From positions 1-46,303 of the forward strand of contig NZ_VJZE01000018.1 in NCBI RefSeq assembly GCF_009377205.1: DNA of 46,303 nt, read 5' to 3'. Positions 1 to 7,881 of the stretch are shown in pieces. The position numbers and the translations under genes were made by a program. Under the pieces are notes generated by a model that saw only the letters and a list, made by a program, of their open reading frames with translations, ran no database searches and was not told the origin of the DNA. How positions within the stretch are numbered: position 1 is the stretch's first letter; every line of letters begins with the position of its first letter. This DNA comes from Streptomyces phyllanthi. Its GTDB lineage: Bacteria; Actinomycetota; Actinomycetes; Streptomycetales; Streptomycetaceae.

Positions 1-298
1 GTTCGAAATTTCGTACGCTGTACGCAAGCTCGACCAGAACATAGGTTTGAGGTGCGATCGCGTCAACGTTTCCGGCGGGTTCGGCTCCGGTTGATTTCGC
101 GTGGCCGGGGGCTTGGCGCACTCCGTCTCCCATGACCCGTGCGGCTGCTGCGAATTGAGTGGTGACGAGCCGTTGACTTCCGCGTAACGGGGGCTCTACT
201 TTCAGCGCCGGTCGGTCGGTTCGGGGGTTCGAGCATTGTTCGGCATGTCGACCAATCTTGTGTGTGTTCGGTTGTCACGCCTTCCGGAAGGAACCCGT
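1..298. other. Leader region upstream of the alpha-galactosidase gene
   Basis: No convincing gene is visible in these 298 bases. A perfect 10-bp palindrome CGAAATTTCG lies at 4-13, at the window edge. It resembles the CGAAA-N-TTTCG elements described upstream of some streptomycete glycoside hydrolase genes, but lacks the central base and is far (about 290 bp) from the start codon, so its role is a guess. A possible promoter at 173-200 is listed separately. Confidence 0.4.
173..200 (+). promoter_or_regulatory. Candidate promoter of the alpha-galactosidase gene
   Basis: TTGACT at 173-178 and TCTACT at 195-200 are separated by 16 bp, a reasonable match to a vegetative promoter. It would give a leader of roughly 90 nt before the ATG at 299. 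Prediction from sequence pattern only. Confidence 0.35.
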
Positions 299-2401
299 AT
301 GCCCCTTCAGCAGTTCGTCCCCCGCGCGAAACGCCTGGGCAGAGCCGTCCTGATCCGTACGGCGGTGCTCGCCACGGCCGCCAGTGCGCTGGTCGGCCTC
401 CAGCACCAGCAGGCCACCGAACTCGACCGGGCGGAACCGGTCGCGGTGACGTCCAACCAGATCGCGGTACCCGCGGCGCCGATGGGCTGGGCCTCCTGGA
501 ACACCTTCGCCGCGAAGATCGACTACAACGTCATCAAGGCGCAGGTCGACGCGTTCGTCGCGGCCGGACTGCCGGAGGCCGGGTACAAGTACATCAACCT
601 CGACGAGGGCTGGTGGCAGGGCACCCGCGACAGCCAGGGCAACATCACCATCGACGAGTCCGAGTGGCCCGGCGGTATGAAGGCCATCGCCGACTACATC
701 CACAGCAAGGGCCTCAAGGCGGGCATCTACACCGACGCGGGCAAGGACGGCTGCGGCTACTACTTCCCGACGGGCCGCCCGGCCGCGCCCGGCAGCGGCA
801 GCGAGGGCCACTACGAGCAGGACATGCTCCAGTTCTCGCAGTGGGGCTTCGACTACGTCAAGGTCGACTGGTGCGGCGGTGACGTCGAGGGCCTCGACGC
901 GAAGTCCACCTACCAGGCCATCAGCGACGCGGCCGCGAAGGCGTCGGCCACCACGGGCCGCCCGCTGACCCTGTCGATCTGCAACTGGGGCAAGCAGAAC
1001 CCGTGGAACTGGGGCGCCGGCATGGCCGCCCTGTGGCGGACCAACACCGACATCATCTTCCACGGCAACTCGCCGTCGTGGGACAGCATGCTCGCCAACT
1101 TCGACGCGAACGTGCACCCCTCGGCCCAGCACACCGGCTACTACAACGACCCGGACATGCTGATGGTCGGCCTGGACGGCTTCACCGCCGCCCAGAACCG
1201 CAGCCACATGAACCTGTGGGCCGTCTCGGGCGCCCCGCTCCTCGCCGGCAACAACCTGGCCACGATGAGCACGCAGACGCGTGACATCCTCACCAACCCC
1301 GAGGTCATCGCGGTCGACCAGGACCCGCGCGGCCTCCAGGGCGTCAAGGTCGCCGAGGACACCACCGGGCTGCAGGTCTACAGCAAGGTCCTCTCCGGCA
1401 CCGGCAAGCGGGCCGTGGTCCTGCTCAACCGCACGGGCAGCGCGCAGAACATGACGGTCCGCTGGTCCGACCTCGGCCTCACCAGCGCCTCCGCCACGGT
1501 CCGCAACCTCTGGACGCGCTCCAACGTGGGCAGCTTCGGCACCAGCTACACCGTCTCCGTCCCCGCCAGGGACTCCGTGATGCTCACGGTCACCGGCGGC
1601 ACCGAGGCCGCGAGCTCCACGTACGAGGCCGAGGCCGCCGGCAACACCAAGGGCGGCTCCGCGGCCAACGCGGCCTGCGCCAACTGCTCCGGCGGCACGA
1701 AGGTGGGCAACGTCGGCAACGGCGCCGCCAACACCCTCCGCTTCAACAACGTCACGGCCGGCGCCACGGGCACCAAGGTCGTCGACATCGCCTACACCAA
1801 CGGCAGCAACGCGGCCCGTACGGCCGTCCTCCAGGTCAACGGGCAGCAGGCCACCACGGTCTCCTTCCCGCCCACCGGCTCCTGGACCACGCCCGGCACC
1901 GTCTCCGTCGAGGTCTCCCTGGCGAAGGGCTCGTCGAACACGCTGACGTTCTCCAACTCCTCCGCCTGGACACCGGACTTCGACGCCATCGAGGTCCGCC
2001 CGCTGCCCGGCGCGAACGGCGCCCAGGTGGTCGGACAGCAGTCGAACCGCTGCCTCGACATCAACAACAACACCATCACCAACGGCACCGACGCCCAGCT
2101 GTGGGACTGCAGCGGCGCCGAGAACCAGTCGTGGAACAACACCTCACGCAAGGAGCTCGTGGTCTACGGCAACAAGTGCCTGGACGCCTGGAACCGCGGC
2201 ACGACCAACGGCACCCGGGTCGTCATCTGGGACTGCCACGGTGGGACCAACCAGCAGTGGAACGTCAACGCCGACGGCACCATCACCAACGTGAACGCGG
2301 GCCTCTGCCTGGACGCCAACGGCGCGGGGACCGCCAACGGCACCAAGCTCGTCCTGTGGACCTGCAACGGCGGCAGCAACCAGAAGTGGACCCTGTCGTA
2401 G
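299..2401 (+). CDS. Secreted GH27 alpha-galactosidase with CBM35-like and ricin-type CBM13 modules
   Basis: A 700-aa secreted glycoside hydrolase predicted to remove terminal alpha-linked galactose from plant oligo- and polysaccharides. The ATG at 299 follows GGAAGGA with good spacing; it opens a basic, hydrophobic export signal over about the first 40 residues. The GH27 barrel begins at PMGWASWNTF and contains YINLDEGWW, the nucleophile segment YVKVDWC (Asp about residue 190) and the acid/base region NDPDML (about residues 283-288). A C-terminal beta domain follows. Residues about 440-571 (STYEAEAAG onward) look like a CBM35-type module. Residues about 572-700 form a ricin-B-like beta-trefoil with repeated QxW and CLD motifs (QSWN, QQWN, QKW). 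In-frame TTG 236 and ATG 245 exist but lack a ribosome site. The gene stands alone and ends at a strong terminator. Alpha-N-acetylgalactosaminidase or beta-L-arabinopyranosidase activity within GH27 cannot be excluded. Confidence 0.92.
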   Translation: MPLQQFVPRAKRLGRAVLIRTAVLATAASALVGLQHQQATELDRAEPVAVTSNQIAVPAAPMGWASWNTFAAKIDYNVIKAQVDAFVAAGLPEAGYKYINLDEGWWQGTRDSQGNITIDESEWPGGMKAIADYIHSKGLKAGIYTDAGKDGCGYYFPTGRPAAPGSGSEGHYEQDMLQFSQWGFDYVKVDWCGGDVEGLDAKSTYQAISDAAAKASATTGRPLTLSICNWGKQNPWNWGAGMAALWRTNTDIIFHGNSPSWDSMLANFDANVHPSAQHTGYYNDPDMLMVGLDGFTAAQNRSHMNLWAVSGAPLLAGNNLATMSTQTRDILTNPEVIAVDQDPRGLQGVKVAEDTTGLQVYSKVLSGTGKRAVVLLNRTGSAQNMTVRWSDLGLTSASATVRNLWTRSNVGSFGTSYTVSVPARDSVMLTVTGGTEAASSTYEAEAAGNTKGGSAANAACANCSGGTKVGNVGNGAANTLRFNNVTAGATGTKVVDIAYTNGSNAARTAVLQVNGQQATTVSFPPTGSWTTPGTVSVEVSLAKGSSNTLTFSNSSAWTPDFDAIEVRPLPGANGAQVVGQQSNRCLDINNNTITNGTDAQLWDCSGAENQSWNNTSRKELVVYGNKCLDAWNRGTTNGTRVVIWDCHGGTNQQWNVNADGTITNVNAGLCLDANGAGTANGTKLVLWTCNGGSNQKWTLS

Positions 2402-2423
2402 TCCGCATGGCGCCGTGAAGCGC

Positions 2424-2454
2424 GAGGGCCCGATCCGAAGCGGATCGGGCCCTT
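2424..2454 (+). terminator. Rho-independent-type hairpin after the alpha-galactosidase gene
   Basis: A perfect 12-bp stem (2426-2437 with 2441-2452, GGGCCCGATCCG and its complement) closes on a 3-nt AAG loop, and one A-T pair plus a G-T wobble extend it outward. There is only a short TTC tail, as is common in streptomycetes. It could also serve the convergent SDR gene. Confidence 0.75.
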
Positions 2455-2611
2455 CGCCGTTCCGGGACCGCCTGGGCCGCGACGCCTGCCGTCACGTGGT
2501 GCTCCGGCACCCTCCACCGGCGTATCCCCGCGCTGAGGCCGGCCGTCAGAGGGTGGCCTGCCGCAGGCCGCGGTCGGCGGCAGGCTCCACTTCCGGGCGC
2601 GCCCCGACGTC

Positions 2612-3379
2612 TCAGACGGCGGCCCAGCCGTCGTCCACGGGCAGAACGGCGCCGTTGACGAAGGCGGCGGCGTCGGAGGCGAGGAAGACGATCGCGGCGG
2701 CCTGCTCCTCGGCGGTTCCCAGCCTGCCGATGGTCGCGCCGATCAACTGGCCCACCACCGCGGGCCCGTGGGCTTCCTTGTCGGCGTCGACCTGGATGTT
2801 GGTCAGCGTGGGTCCGGGGGCGATGGCGTTGGCGCGGATGCCCTGCTTGCGGTACATGACGGCGAGGCTCTTCACCAGACCGATGACGCCGTGCTTGGAG
2901 GCGGTGTAGGCGGCTCCGGCGGCACTGCCCCGCAGACCGGCCTCGGAGGCGGTGAAGACGATGGAACCGCGCTCCGCTGCCAGCATGTGCGGCAGGGCGG
3001 CCCGGGTGAGCAGGAAGGGGGCGGTGAGGTTGATCCGGATGACGCGCTCCCACTCGGCGTCCGCGGTGTCCGCGAGGGCGGACATACGGTCCATGATCCC
3101 GGCGTTGTTCACCAGCACGTCCAGCCCGCCGAAGGCCTGCACCGCCGAGTCGACGACCTCGTCCACCACCCGCTGGTCGCTGAGATCGCCGACGACCGCG
3201 AGGGCGGTGCCCCCGGCGCCCTCGATCGACTTCACGGTCTCCTCGGCACCCTCCCGGTTCAGGTCCGCGACCAGGACCTTCGCGCCCTCCTCGGCGAACC
3301 TCAGGGCCGCTGCCCGGCCGATGCCGCCTCCGGCGCCGGTGACGACGACACCGCGGCCCTGCAGACCGGTGCTGCTCAT
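2612..3379 (-). CDS. Short-chain dehydrogenase/reductase (SDR)
   Basis: A 255-aa classical SDR, predicted NAD(P)-dependent alcohol/ketone oxidoreductase in the cytoplasm. Visible motifs are the cofactor-binding TGAGGGIG near the N-terminus, the structural NNAG, a catalytic Ser in FTASEAG, and the YTASK active-site Tyr/Lys. The ending DDGWAAV is typical of the family. The start follows GAGGAG on the minus strand. It is divergent from the MarR gene at 3563, and the gap holds two copies of a palindromic operator, so the MarR protein very likely controls it. The downstream neighbours suggest a role in oxidising a ring alcohol or reducing a ketone, but the substrate cannot be read from the sequence. 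Confidence 0.88.
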   Translation of the reverse strand: MSSTGLQGRGVVVTGAGGGIGRAAALRFAEEGAKVLVADLNREGAEETVKSIEGAGGTALAVVGDLSDQRVVDEVVDSAVQAFGGLDVLVNNAGIMDRMSALADTADAEWERVIRINLTAPFLLTRAALPHMLAAERGSIVFTASEAGLRGSAAGAAYTASKHGVIGLVKSLAVMYRKQGIRANAIAPGPTLTNIQVDADKEAHGPAVVGQLIGATIGRLGTAEEQAAAIVFLASDAAAFVNGAVLPVDDGWAAV

Positions 3380-3469
3380 GCTGTCTCCTCAGTGGGTGTG
3401 CGGGGGCGGCCGGCCGGGTGTGCGCGCCGTGCCCCGGGTGAAGGGGGAGGGGCCTGTGAAAAGCCCGAC

Positions 3470-3486
3470 TTACTTGAGTCAAGCAA
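3470..3486. promoter_or_regulatory. MarR-type operator, copy 1
   Basis: TTACTTGAGTCAAGCAA is an almost perfect 17-bp palindrome (TTRCTTGA-N-TCAAGYAA). It lies 90 bp upstream of the SDR start and pairs with the copy at 3525-3541; a third copy precedes the other MarR gene at 25178. Recurrence next to two paralogous MarR genes is the evidence for its role. Confidence 0.7.
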
Positions 3487-3496
3487 GCACAGACCG

Positions 3497-3526
3497 TTGA
3501 CGCGAGTCAATCCCTCTTCCCATATT
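3497..3526 (+). promoter_or_regulatory. Candidate promoter of the first MarR gene
   Basis: TTGACG at 3497-3502 and CATATT at 3521-3526 are spaced by 18 bp. Operator copy 2 starts at 3525 inside the proposed -10 box, so binding there would block the promoter, consistent with autorepression. Confidence 0.4.
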
Positions 3527-3541
3527 GCTTGAGTTAGGCAA
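3525..3541. promoter_or_regulatory. MarR-type operator, copy 2
   Basis: TTGCTTGAGTTAGGCAA is a 17-bp imperfect palindrome matching copy 1 and the site at 25178-25194. It sits immediately upstream of the MarR reading frame and overlaps the proposed -10 box. Confidence 0.7.
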
Positions 3542-3562
3542 GTGGCAGGTAGGGTGATGTCC

Positions 3563-4066
3563 ATGCCTACTCCGTCGTCGGCCGGCGCCCCCGCACCGGA
3601 AGTGATCGAGATCGAACGCGCCCTGACCCGCGCCACCTATCTGATCAGCCGGACCCGGCAGCACGAGCGCCTCATGGCGCTGGCCGGCGTGGCGCTGGAC
3701 CGGGCCGCCGTGACGGTGCTGCGGCAGATCGCCGACTCCGAGCCGCTGCGGCCGGGGGAGCTGGCCGGCCGGCTGGCGGTCGAGGCGTCCCATGTCACCC
3801 GGCAGGTGCAGCAGTTGCAGAAGGCCGGCTATGTCACCCGCGTCCCCGACCGCGCCGACCGCCGCGCCCGGCGCGTCGAGCTCACCCCGGCGGGGCGGGA
3901 GGCCGTCCGGCGCATACGGGAGGCGAGCCGCCGTGGCGTGCAGAGGACTCTGGCCGACTGGTCGCCCGAGGAGTGCCGGCGCCTCGCGGCCCTCGTCCGC
4001 CGCCTGGTCGACGACTTCCTCGTCCGCGCCGACGAGGAGGCGGACCCGGCCGTGGGTCCCGCCTGA
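3563..4066 (+). CDS. MarR-family transcriptional regulator
   Basis: A 167-aa winged-helix dimeric repressor of the MarR family. The recognition-helix region reads LAVEASHVTRQVQQLQKAGY, followed by the wing PDRADRRARRVELTPAG. The start chosen is ATG 3563, which has AGGTAGGG at a good distance; ATG 3557 and GTG 3542 are in-frame alternatives. It is strikingly similar to the protein at 25215: both share EVIEIERALTR, RTRQHERLMA, and the ASHVTRQVQQL helix. It is divergent from an SDR and its upstream region carries two copies of an operator that also precedes the paralogue, suggesting autoregulation and cross-talk. Family members typically release DNA on binding small phenolic or lipophilic ligands; the ligand here is unknown. 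Confidence 0.9.
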   Translation: MPTPSSAGAPAPEVIEIERALTRATYLISRTRQHERLMALAGVALDRAAVTVLRQIADSEPLRPGELAGRLAVEASHVTRQVQQLQKAGYVTRVPDRADRRARRVELTPAGREAVRRIREASRRGVQRTLADWSPEECRRLAALVRRLVDDFLVRADEEADPAVGPA

Positions 4067-4117
4067 GGCCCGGACACCCTGCCGGAAACCTCGCCGTCCC
4101 GCACGCTCACGCCCCCG

Positions 4118-4888
4118 ATGAATGGTCCTCCCATGTACGGCAGCCTCAGTGAGAAACCCTCGGTCGCGCGCGGAGGAGGGCAGCACCTCCTGATCGCCAC
4201 CGACGACCCGGCGACGTCCGAACTGCTCTCGACGACGCTGGAGCTGGCCGGTTACCGGACCGGTACGGCCGGGACCCTGGGCGACGCGCTGGCGCGGCTC
4301 GCCGAGCACCCGTTCGACCTGGTGGTCCTCGACATGACCGTGCCGGACCTGGAGGGGTTCGACACACGGTCCCGTCCCGTCGTCGCCCACCGTCCGGCGG
4401 TGCTCATCCTCACGCCGTACGACTCGCTCGGCAAGGTCCTTCCCGAACTGGGTCTGGGGGAGCGGGACTACGTCACCAAGCCGCTCCGGATCGCCGAAGT
4501 CCTCGCCCGGATCCAGGTGTTACTGCGCGACAGGAGCGTCGTATGGCGGGACAGCGCGCTGGAGTACGGCGATCTGGTCCTGGACGACGCCACCTGTCAG
4601 GCGCGGCGCGGGCAGCGGGTGCTCGATCTGACGCCCGCGGAGTACCGGTTGCTGCGCCATCTGCTGGGCAACGCGCACAAGGTCCTGTCGAAGGAACAGA
4701 TCGCCCGCTACGTCTGGGGCGAGTACCGGGGGGACAACGCCATCGAGCAGCTCGTCTCCCGGCTGCGCCGCAAGGTGGACCGGGGCGGGCCTGCGCTGAT
4801 CCACACCCGCCGGGGTTTCGGCTACTGGCTCGGCCGTACCGGGGACGAAGCGGGAACGGGTCAGGAAGCAAACGCGCCACTCTCGTGA
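4118..4888 (+). CDS. Orphan OmpR/PhoB-type response regulator
   Basis: A 256-aa response regulator: receiver domain (about residues 20-140) and winged-helix DNA-binding domain (about 150-245). The receiver keeps the acidic pair (ATDDP), the phospho-accepting Asp (VVLDM, about residue 72), the switch Thr (ILTPYD) and the Lys of DYVTKPL. The output domain has LTPAEYRLLRHL and RLRRKVD...HTRRGFGYWLG typical of the OmpR class. No histidine kinase is encoded next to it, so it is an orphan in this window. It lies between a MarR gene and the P450 cluster and may control either. No clear ribosome site precedes ATG 4118; ATG 4133 is an alternative start. Confidence 0.85.
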   Translation: MNGPPMYGSLSEKPSVARGGGQHLLIATDDPATSELLSTTLELAGYRTGTAGTLGDALARLAEHPFDLVVLDMTVPDLEGFDTRSRPVVAHRPAVLILTPYDSLGKVLPELGLGERDYVTKPLRIAEVLARIQVLLRDRSVVWRDSALEYGDLVLDDATCQARRGQRVLDLTPAEYRLLRHLLGNAHKVLSKEQIARYVWGEYRGDNAIEQLVSRLRRKVDRGGPALIHTRRGFGYWLGRTGDEAGTGQEANAPLS

Positions 4889-5192
4889 GAGTCCGTACGG
4901 CGGTCCGGACGGATGGGGGCGGGAAGGCCCTCATGCGGTCCTCGCCGACAGTGTGGACGTATGCGCCGGTCTGGACCATGGTGTCAAGGGCATGGTTCGG
5001 CAAGCGAGTTGGAGCGGGAGTCCGTTCCGGTGCCCTCGCACCGAAGGGGCATGGGTGTGATCCGGGTCACGTCAGCTTGTTGTCAGGAAACTGTCCGGAA
5101 GGCGTCAGTCCGCTCTGTTTGCATGTGCTCATCGAGGCCTCGACATCACCCGGCGCTCCGCTCCGACGGAGTCCCCACCACCGAGGAGAGAC
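4889..5192. other. Non-coding region upstream of the P450 operon
   Basis: About 300 bases with no convincing gene. It carries a Crp-like palindrome at 5056-5071 (listed separately) and ends with GAGGAGAGAC directly before the P450 start codon. No terminator hairpin is obvious after the response regulator. Confidence 0.5.
5056..5071. promoter_or_regulatory. Candidate Crp-binding site upstream of the P450 operon
   Basis: TGTGATCCGGGTCACG fits both the classical TGTGA-N6-TCAC pattern and the GTG-N6-GNCAC motif reported for Streptomyces Crp. It is about 120 bp upstream of the P450 start. Such matches occur by chance in GC-rich DNA, so this is suggestive only. Confidence 0.4.
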
Positions 5193-6431
5193 ATGGCCGA
5201 CACGCTGGCCGGCACCCCCGACACCGCCCCTTCGGTTCCCGAGTACCCGATGCCCCGGGACGCGGGCTGTCCGCTCGCCCCGCCGCCGGCCCTGACACCA
5301 CTGCGGGACGACCAACCCCTCGGCAAGGCCCGCATCTGGAACGGCGCCACGCCCTGGCTGATCACCCGGCACGCCGACCAGCGGGCCCTGCTGACCGACC
5401 CCCGCGTCAGCAACGACGACCACGAGCCGGACTTCCCCCACGTCAACGCCCACCGGGCGGCGATCGCGCCCTTCACGCCGAAGCTCATCACCAACACCGA
5501 CGCCCCGGAGCACACCCGGCTGCGCCGGTCGGTCAACGGCCCCTTCCTCGTGAAGCGGATCGAGGCCATGCGGCCCGCCGTCCAGAAGCTCGTCGACGAC
5601 CTGATCGACGACATGCTCGCCGGCCCCGACCCGGCCGACCTCCTCACGGCGCTGGCACTGCCCCTGCCCTCACTGGTCATCGCCGAACTGCTCGGCGTGC
5701 CGTACAAGGACCACGCCGTCTTCCAGGAGAACAGCAACCGCGTCCTCGACAGCTCCCTCTCGGCCGAGGAGGCGCAGGCGTCCGGCCGGGCGCTGCACCA
5801 GTACCTGGACACCCTGTTCCACGAGAAGCTCGAGAACCCGGACGACGACGTGCTGTCCGAAATGGCCGGCCGGGTCAAGGCCGGTGAGATGACCCACGAA
5901 GAGGCCGTCAGCATGGGCGTCGCCATGCTGATCGCCGGCCACGAGACGACCGCGACAATGATCAGTCTCGGCACCCTCGCCCTGCTGCTCCACCCCGACC
6001 AGCTCGCCCTGCTGCGCGAGAGCGACGACCCGAAGTTCGTCGCGGGTGCCGTGGACGAACTGCTGCGCTATCTGTCCATCGTCCACTCGGGTCTGCGCCG
6101 GGTCGCCAAGGAGGACATCGAGATCGGCGACCAGGTCATCCGCAAGGGCGACGGCCTCCTCTTCGACCTGCAGGCCGCCAACTGGGACCCGCGGGCGTTC
6201 CCCGAGAGCGAGCGACTGGACCTGAGCCGTCCCGCGCGGCAGCACAACGCGTTCGGCTACGGGCCCCACCAGTGCCTCGGGCAGAACCTCGCCCGCCTGG
6301 AACTCCAGGTCGTCTACGGCACGCTCTACAAGCGCGTCCCCACGCTGAGCCTGGCCGCGCCCATCGAGCAACTGGCGTTCAACCACACGGGGACCACCTA
6401 CGGCGTCAAGTGCCTGCCCGTCCGCTGGTGA
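5193..6431 (+). CDS. Cytochrome P450
   Basis: A 412-aa soluble bacterial P450, a heme monooxygenase that hydroxylates an organic substrate with O2 and two electrons. The I-helix oxygen-binding motif AGHETTA is at about 248-254, the ExxR motif ELLR at 289-292, and the heme-binding loop FGYGPHQCLGQNLA carries the thiolate Cys at about 361. Length and layout resemble actinobacterial CYP105/107-like enzymes; the family number cannot be fixed by eye. The start follows GAGGAG. The next two genes encode its electron-transfer partners, and the following SDR and BVMO suggest it makes a ring alcohol in a catabolic route of the camphor/cineole type. The substrate is unknown. Confidence 0.95.
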   Translation: MADTLAGTPDTAPSVPEYPMPRDAGCPLAPPPALTPLRDDQPLGKARIWNGATPWLITRHADQRALLTDPRVSNDDHEPDFPHVNAHRAAIAPFTPKLITNTDAPEHTRLRRSVNGPFLVKRIEAMRPAVQKLVDDLIDDMLAGPDPADLLTALALPLPSLVIAELLGVPYKDHAVFQENSNRVLDSSLSAEEAQASGRALHQYLDTLFHEKLENPDDDVLSEMAGRVKAGEMTHEEAVSMGVAMLIAGHETTATMISLGTLALLLHPDQLALLRESDDPKFVAGAVDELLRYLSIVHSGLRRVAKEDIEIGDQVIRKGDGLLFDLQAANWDPRAFPESERLDLSRPARQHNAFGYGPHQCLGQNLARLELQVVYGTLYKRVPTLSLAAPIEQLAFNHTGTTYGVKCLPVRW

Positions 6432-6478
6432 CACCCCCGAGACACCTACCCCCACGAGGAACCGAGGAGCAGACCGGC

Positions 6479-6676
6479 ATGCGTGTGGAATTGGACGAGC
6501 CGAAGTGCGTGGCGTCGGGGCAGTGCGTCATGGCCTCCCCCGACGTGTTCGACCAGCGGGACGAGGACGGCGTCGCGATCCTGCTGGAGGAGGAGCCCGG
6601 CGAGGAACTGCTCGACGACGTACGCGAGGCCGTGGCGATCTGCCCGGCGGCGGCCATCCGGCTGGTGGAGGAGTGA
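6479..6676 (+). CDS. 3Fe-4S ferredoxin, P450 redox partner
   Basis: A 65-aa acidic ferredoxin. It has only three ligand cysteines in the pattern C10-X5-C16 ... C55-P, which marks the single 3Fe-4S cluster type found beside actinobacterial P450s. ATG 6479 lies 48 nt after the P450 stop with GAGGAG upstream, and its stop overlaps the GTG start of the reductase gene. It shuttles electrons from that reductase to the P450. Confidence 0.92.
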   Translation: MRVELDEPKCVASGQCVMASPDVFDQRDEDGVAILLEEEPGEELLDDVREAVAICPAAAIRLVEE

Positions 6677-7881
6677 ACCGAGTCGTCGTCGTGGGCGCCT
6701 CGGCCGCCGGGCTCGCCGCGGTCGAGACGCTCCGCCGGGAGGGCTTCGACGGCACGGTCACCCTCGTCGGCGACGAACCGCACCCGCCGTACGACCGGCC
6801 TCCGCTGTCCAAACAGCTGCTGTCCGGGGAGTGGAGCCCCGGGCGACTGGCGCTGCGCCCGACGTCCGACCTCGACGCCCTCGACCTCGACCTTCGTCTC
6901 GGCGTCGCCGCGACCGGGCTGGACGTGCCGGACCGTACGGTGCGTCTGGCGGACGGCTCGGCGGTGCCGTACGACGGGCTGATCGTGGCCACCGGGGTGC
7001 GCCCGCGCCGGCTGCCCGGTGAGGGCGCCCATGTGCTGCGGACGCTGGACGACGCGATGACCCTGCGGGACCGGCTGGAGCCCGGGCTGCGCCTGGTCGT
7101 CGTGGGCGCCGGGTTCCTCGGGGCGGAGGCCGCCGCCGTGGCGCGGCGGCTCGGCGCCGAGGTGACCCTGCTCGAACCGGCGCCGGTGCCGCTGGCCCAC
7201 GCGGTCGGCGAGGAGGTCGGGCGGGTGCTGTCGCGGGCCCATCTGGACCACGGCGTCAACCTGCGCACCGGAGTCACCGTGACCGCGGTGACCGAGGACG
7301 GGGTGCGGCTCGCGGACGGTGAACAGGTCGACGCCGACGAGGTCCTGGTCGCCATCGGCTCGCTGCCCCACACCGAGTGGCTCGCCGACAGCGGCCTGGC
7401 CGTCGGCGACGGGCTGATCTGCGACGAGTACTGCGAAGCCGCCCGGAACGTGTACGCGGCCGGGGACGTGGCCCGCTGGTACAACCCGCTGTTCGGCACC
7501 TCGATGCGGATCGAGCACCGCACCAACGCCGCCGAACAGGGCATGGCCGCCGCCCGCAACCTCCTCCACCCCGAAGCCCGCAAGCCGTTCGCGCCGGTGC
7601 CGTACTTCTGGTCCGACCAGTACGACATGAAGGTCCAGGCATACGGCTACCTGCGCGGCCACGACGAAGTCGCCGTCGTGGACGGGGACCTTCAGGCGCG
7701 CCGGTTCGTGGCCGCCTACCGCACCGGCGACCGGCTGACCGGCGCCCTCGCGGTCGGTATGCCGCCCAAGGCGATCCGGACCTGGCGCCAGGCCATCGCG
7801 GCCGGCGCGAGCTGGCGTGAGGCCGTACGGCAGGAGACACCGGCAACGGCCGCTGACACCAAGGAGGTTGTCCATGACTGA
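6673..7881 (+). CDS. FAD-dependent ferredoxin reductase
   Basis: A 402-aa pyridine-nucleotide-disulfide-type reductase of the putidaredoxin/rubredoxin reductase group. The FAD-binding motif GASAAGLAAVE is at the N-terminus, the NAD(P)H-binding motif VVGAGFLGAEAA is near residue 145, and YAAGDVA is the second FAD contact. The C-terminal domain contains PYFWSDQYD, characteristic of oxygenase-coupled reductases. The start is GTG 6673, whose GTGA overlaps the ferredoxin stop by 4 nt and gives translational coupling. It passes electrons from NAD(P)H to the ferredoxin encoded immediately upstream. Together with the P450 it forms a complete class I electron-transfer set. Confidence 0.94.
   Translation: MNRVVVVGASAAGLAAVETLRREGFDGTVTLVGDEPHPPYDRPPLSKQLLSGEWSPGRLALRPTSDLDALDLDLRLGVAATGLDVPDRTVRLADGSAVPYDGLIVATGVRPRRLPGEGAHVLRTLDDAMTLRDRLEPGLRLVVVGAGFLGAEAAAVARRLGAEVTLLEPAPVPLAHAVGEEVGRVLSRAHLDHGVNLRTGVTVTAVTEDGVRLADGEQVDADEVLVAIGSLPHTEWLADSGLAVGDGLICDEYCEAARNVYAAGDVARWYNPLFGTSMRIEHRTNAAEQGMAAARNLLHPEARKPFAPVPYFWSDQYDMKVQAYGYLRGHDEVAVVDGDLQARRFVAAYRTGDRLTGALAVGMPPKAIRTWRQAIAAGASWREAVRQETPATAADTKEVVHD

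Noticed and set aside
2456..2611. Spacer between the alpha-galactosidase terminator and the SDR stop
   Set aside because: Short GC-rich region with no hairpin or gene strong enough to report.
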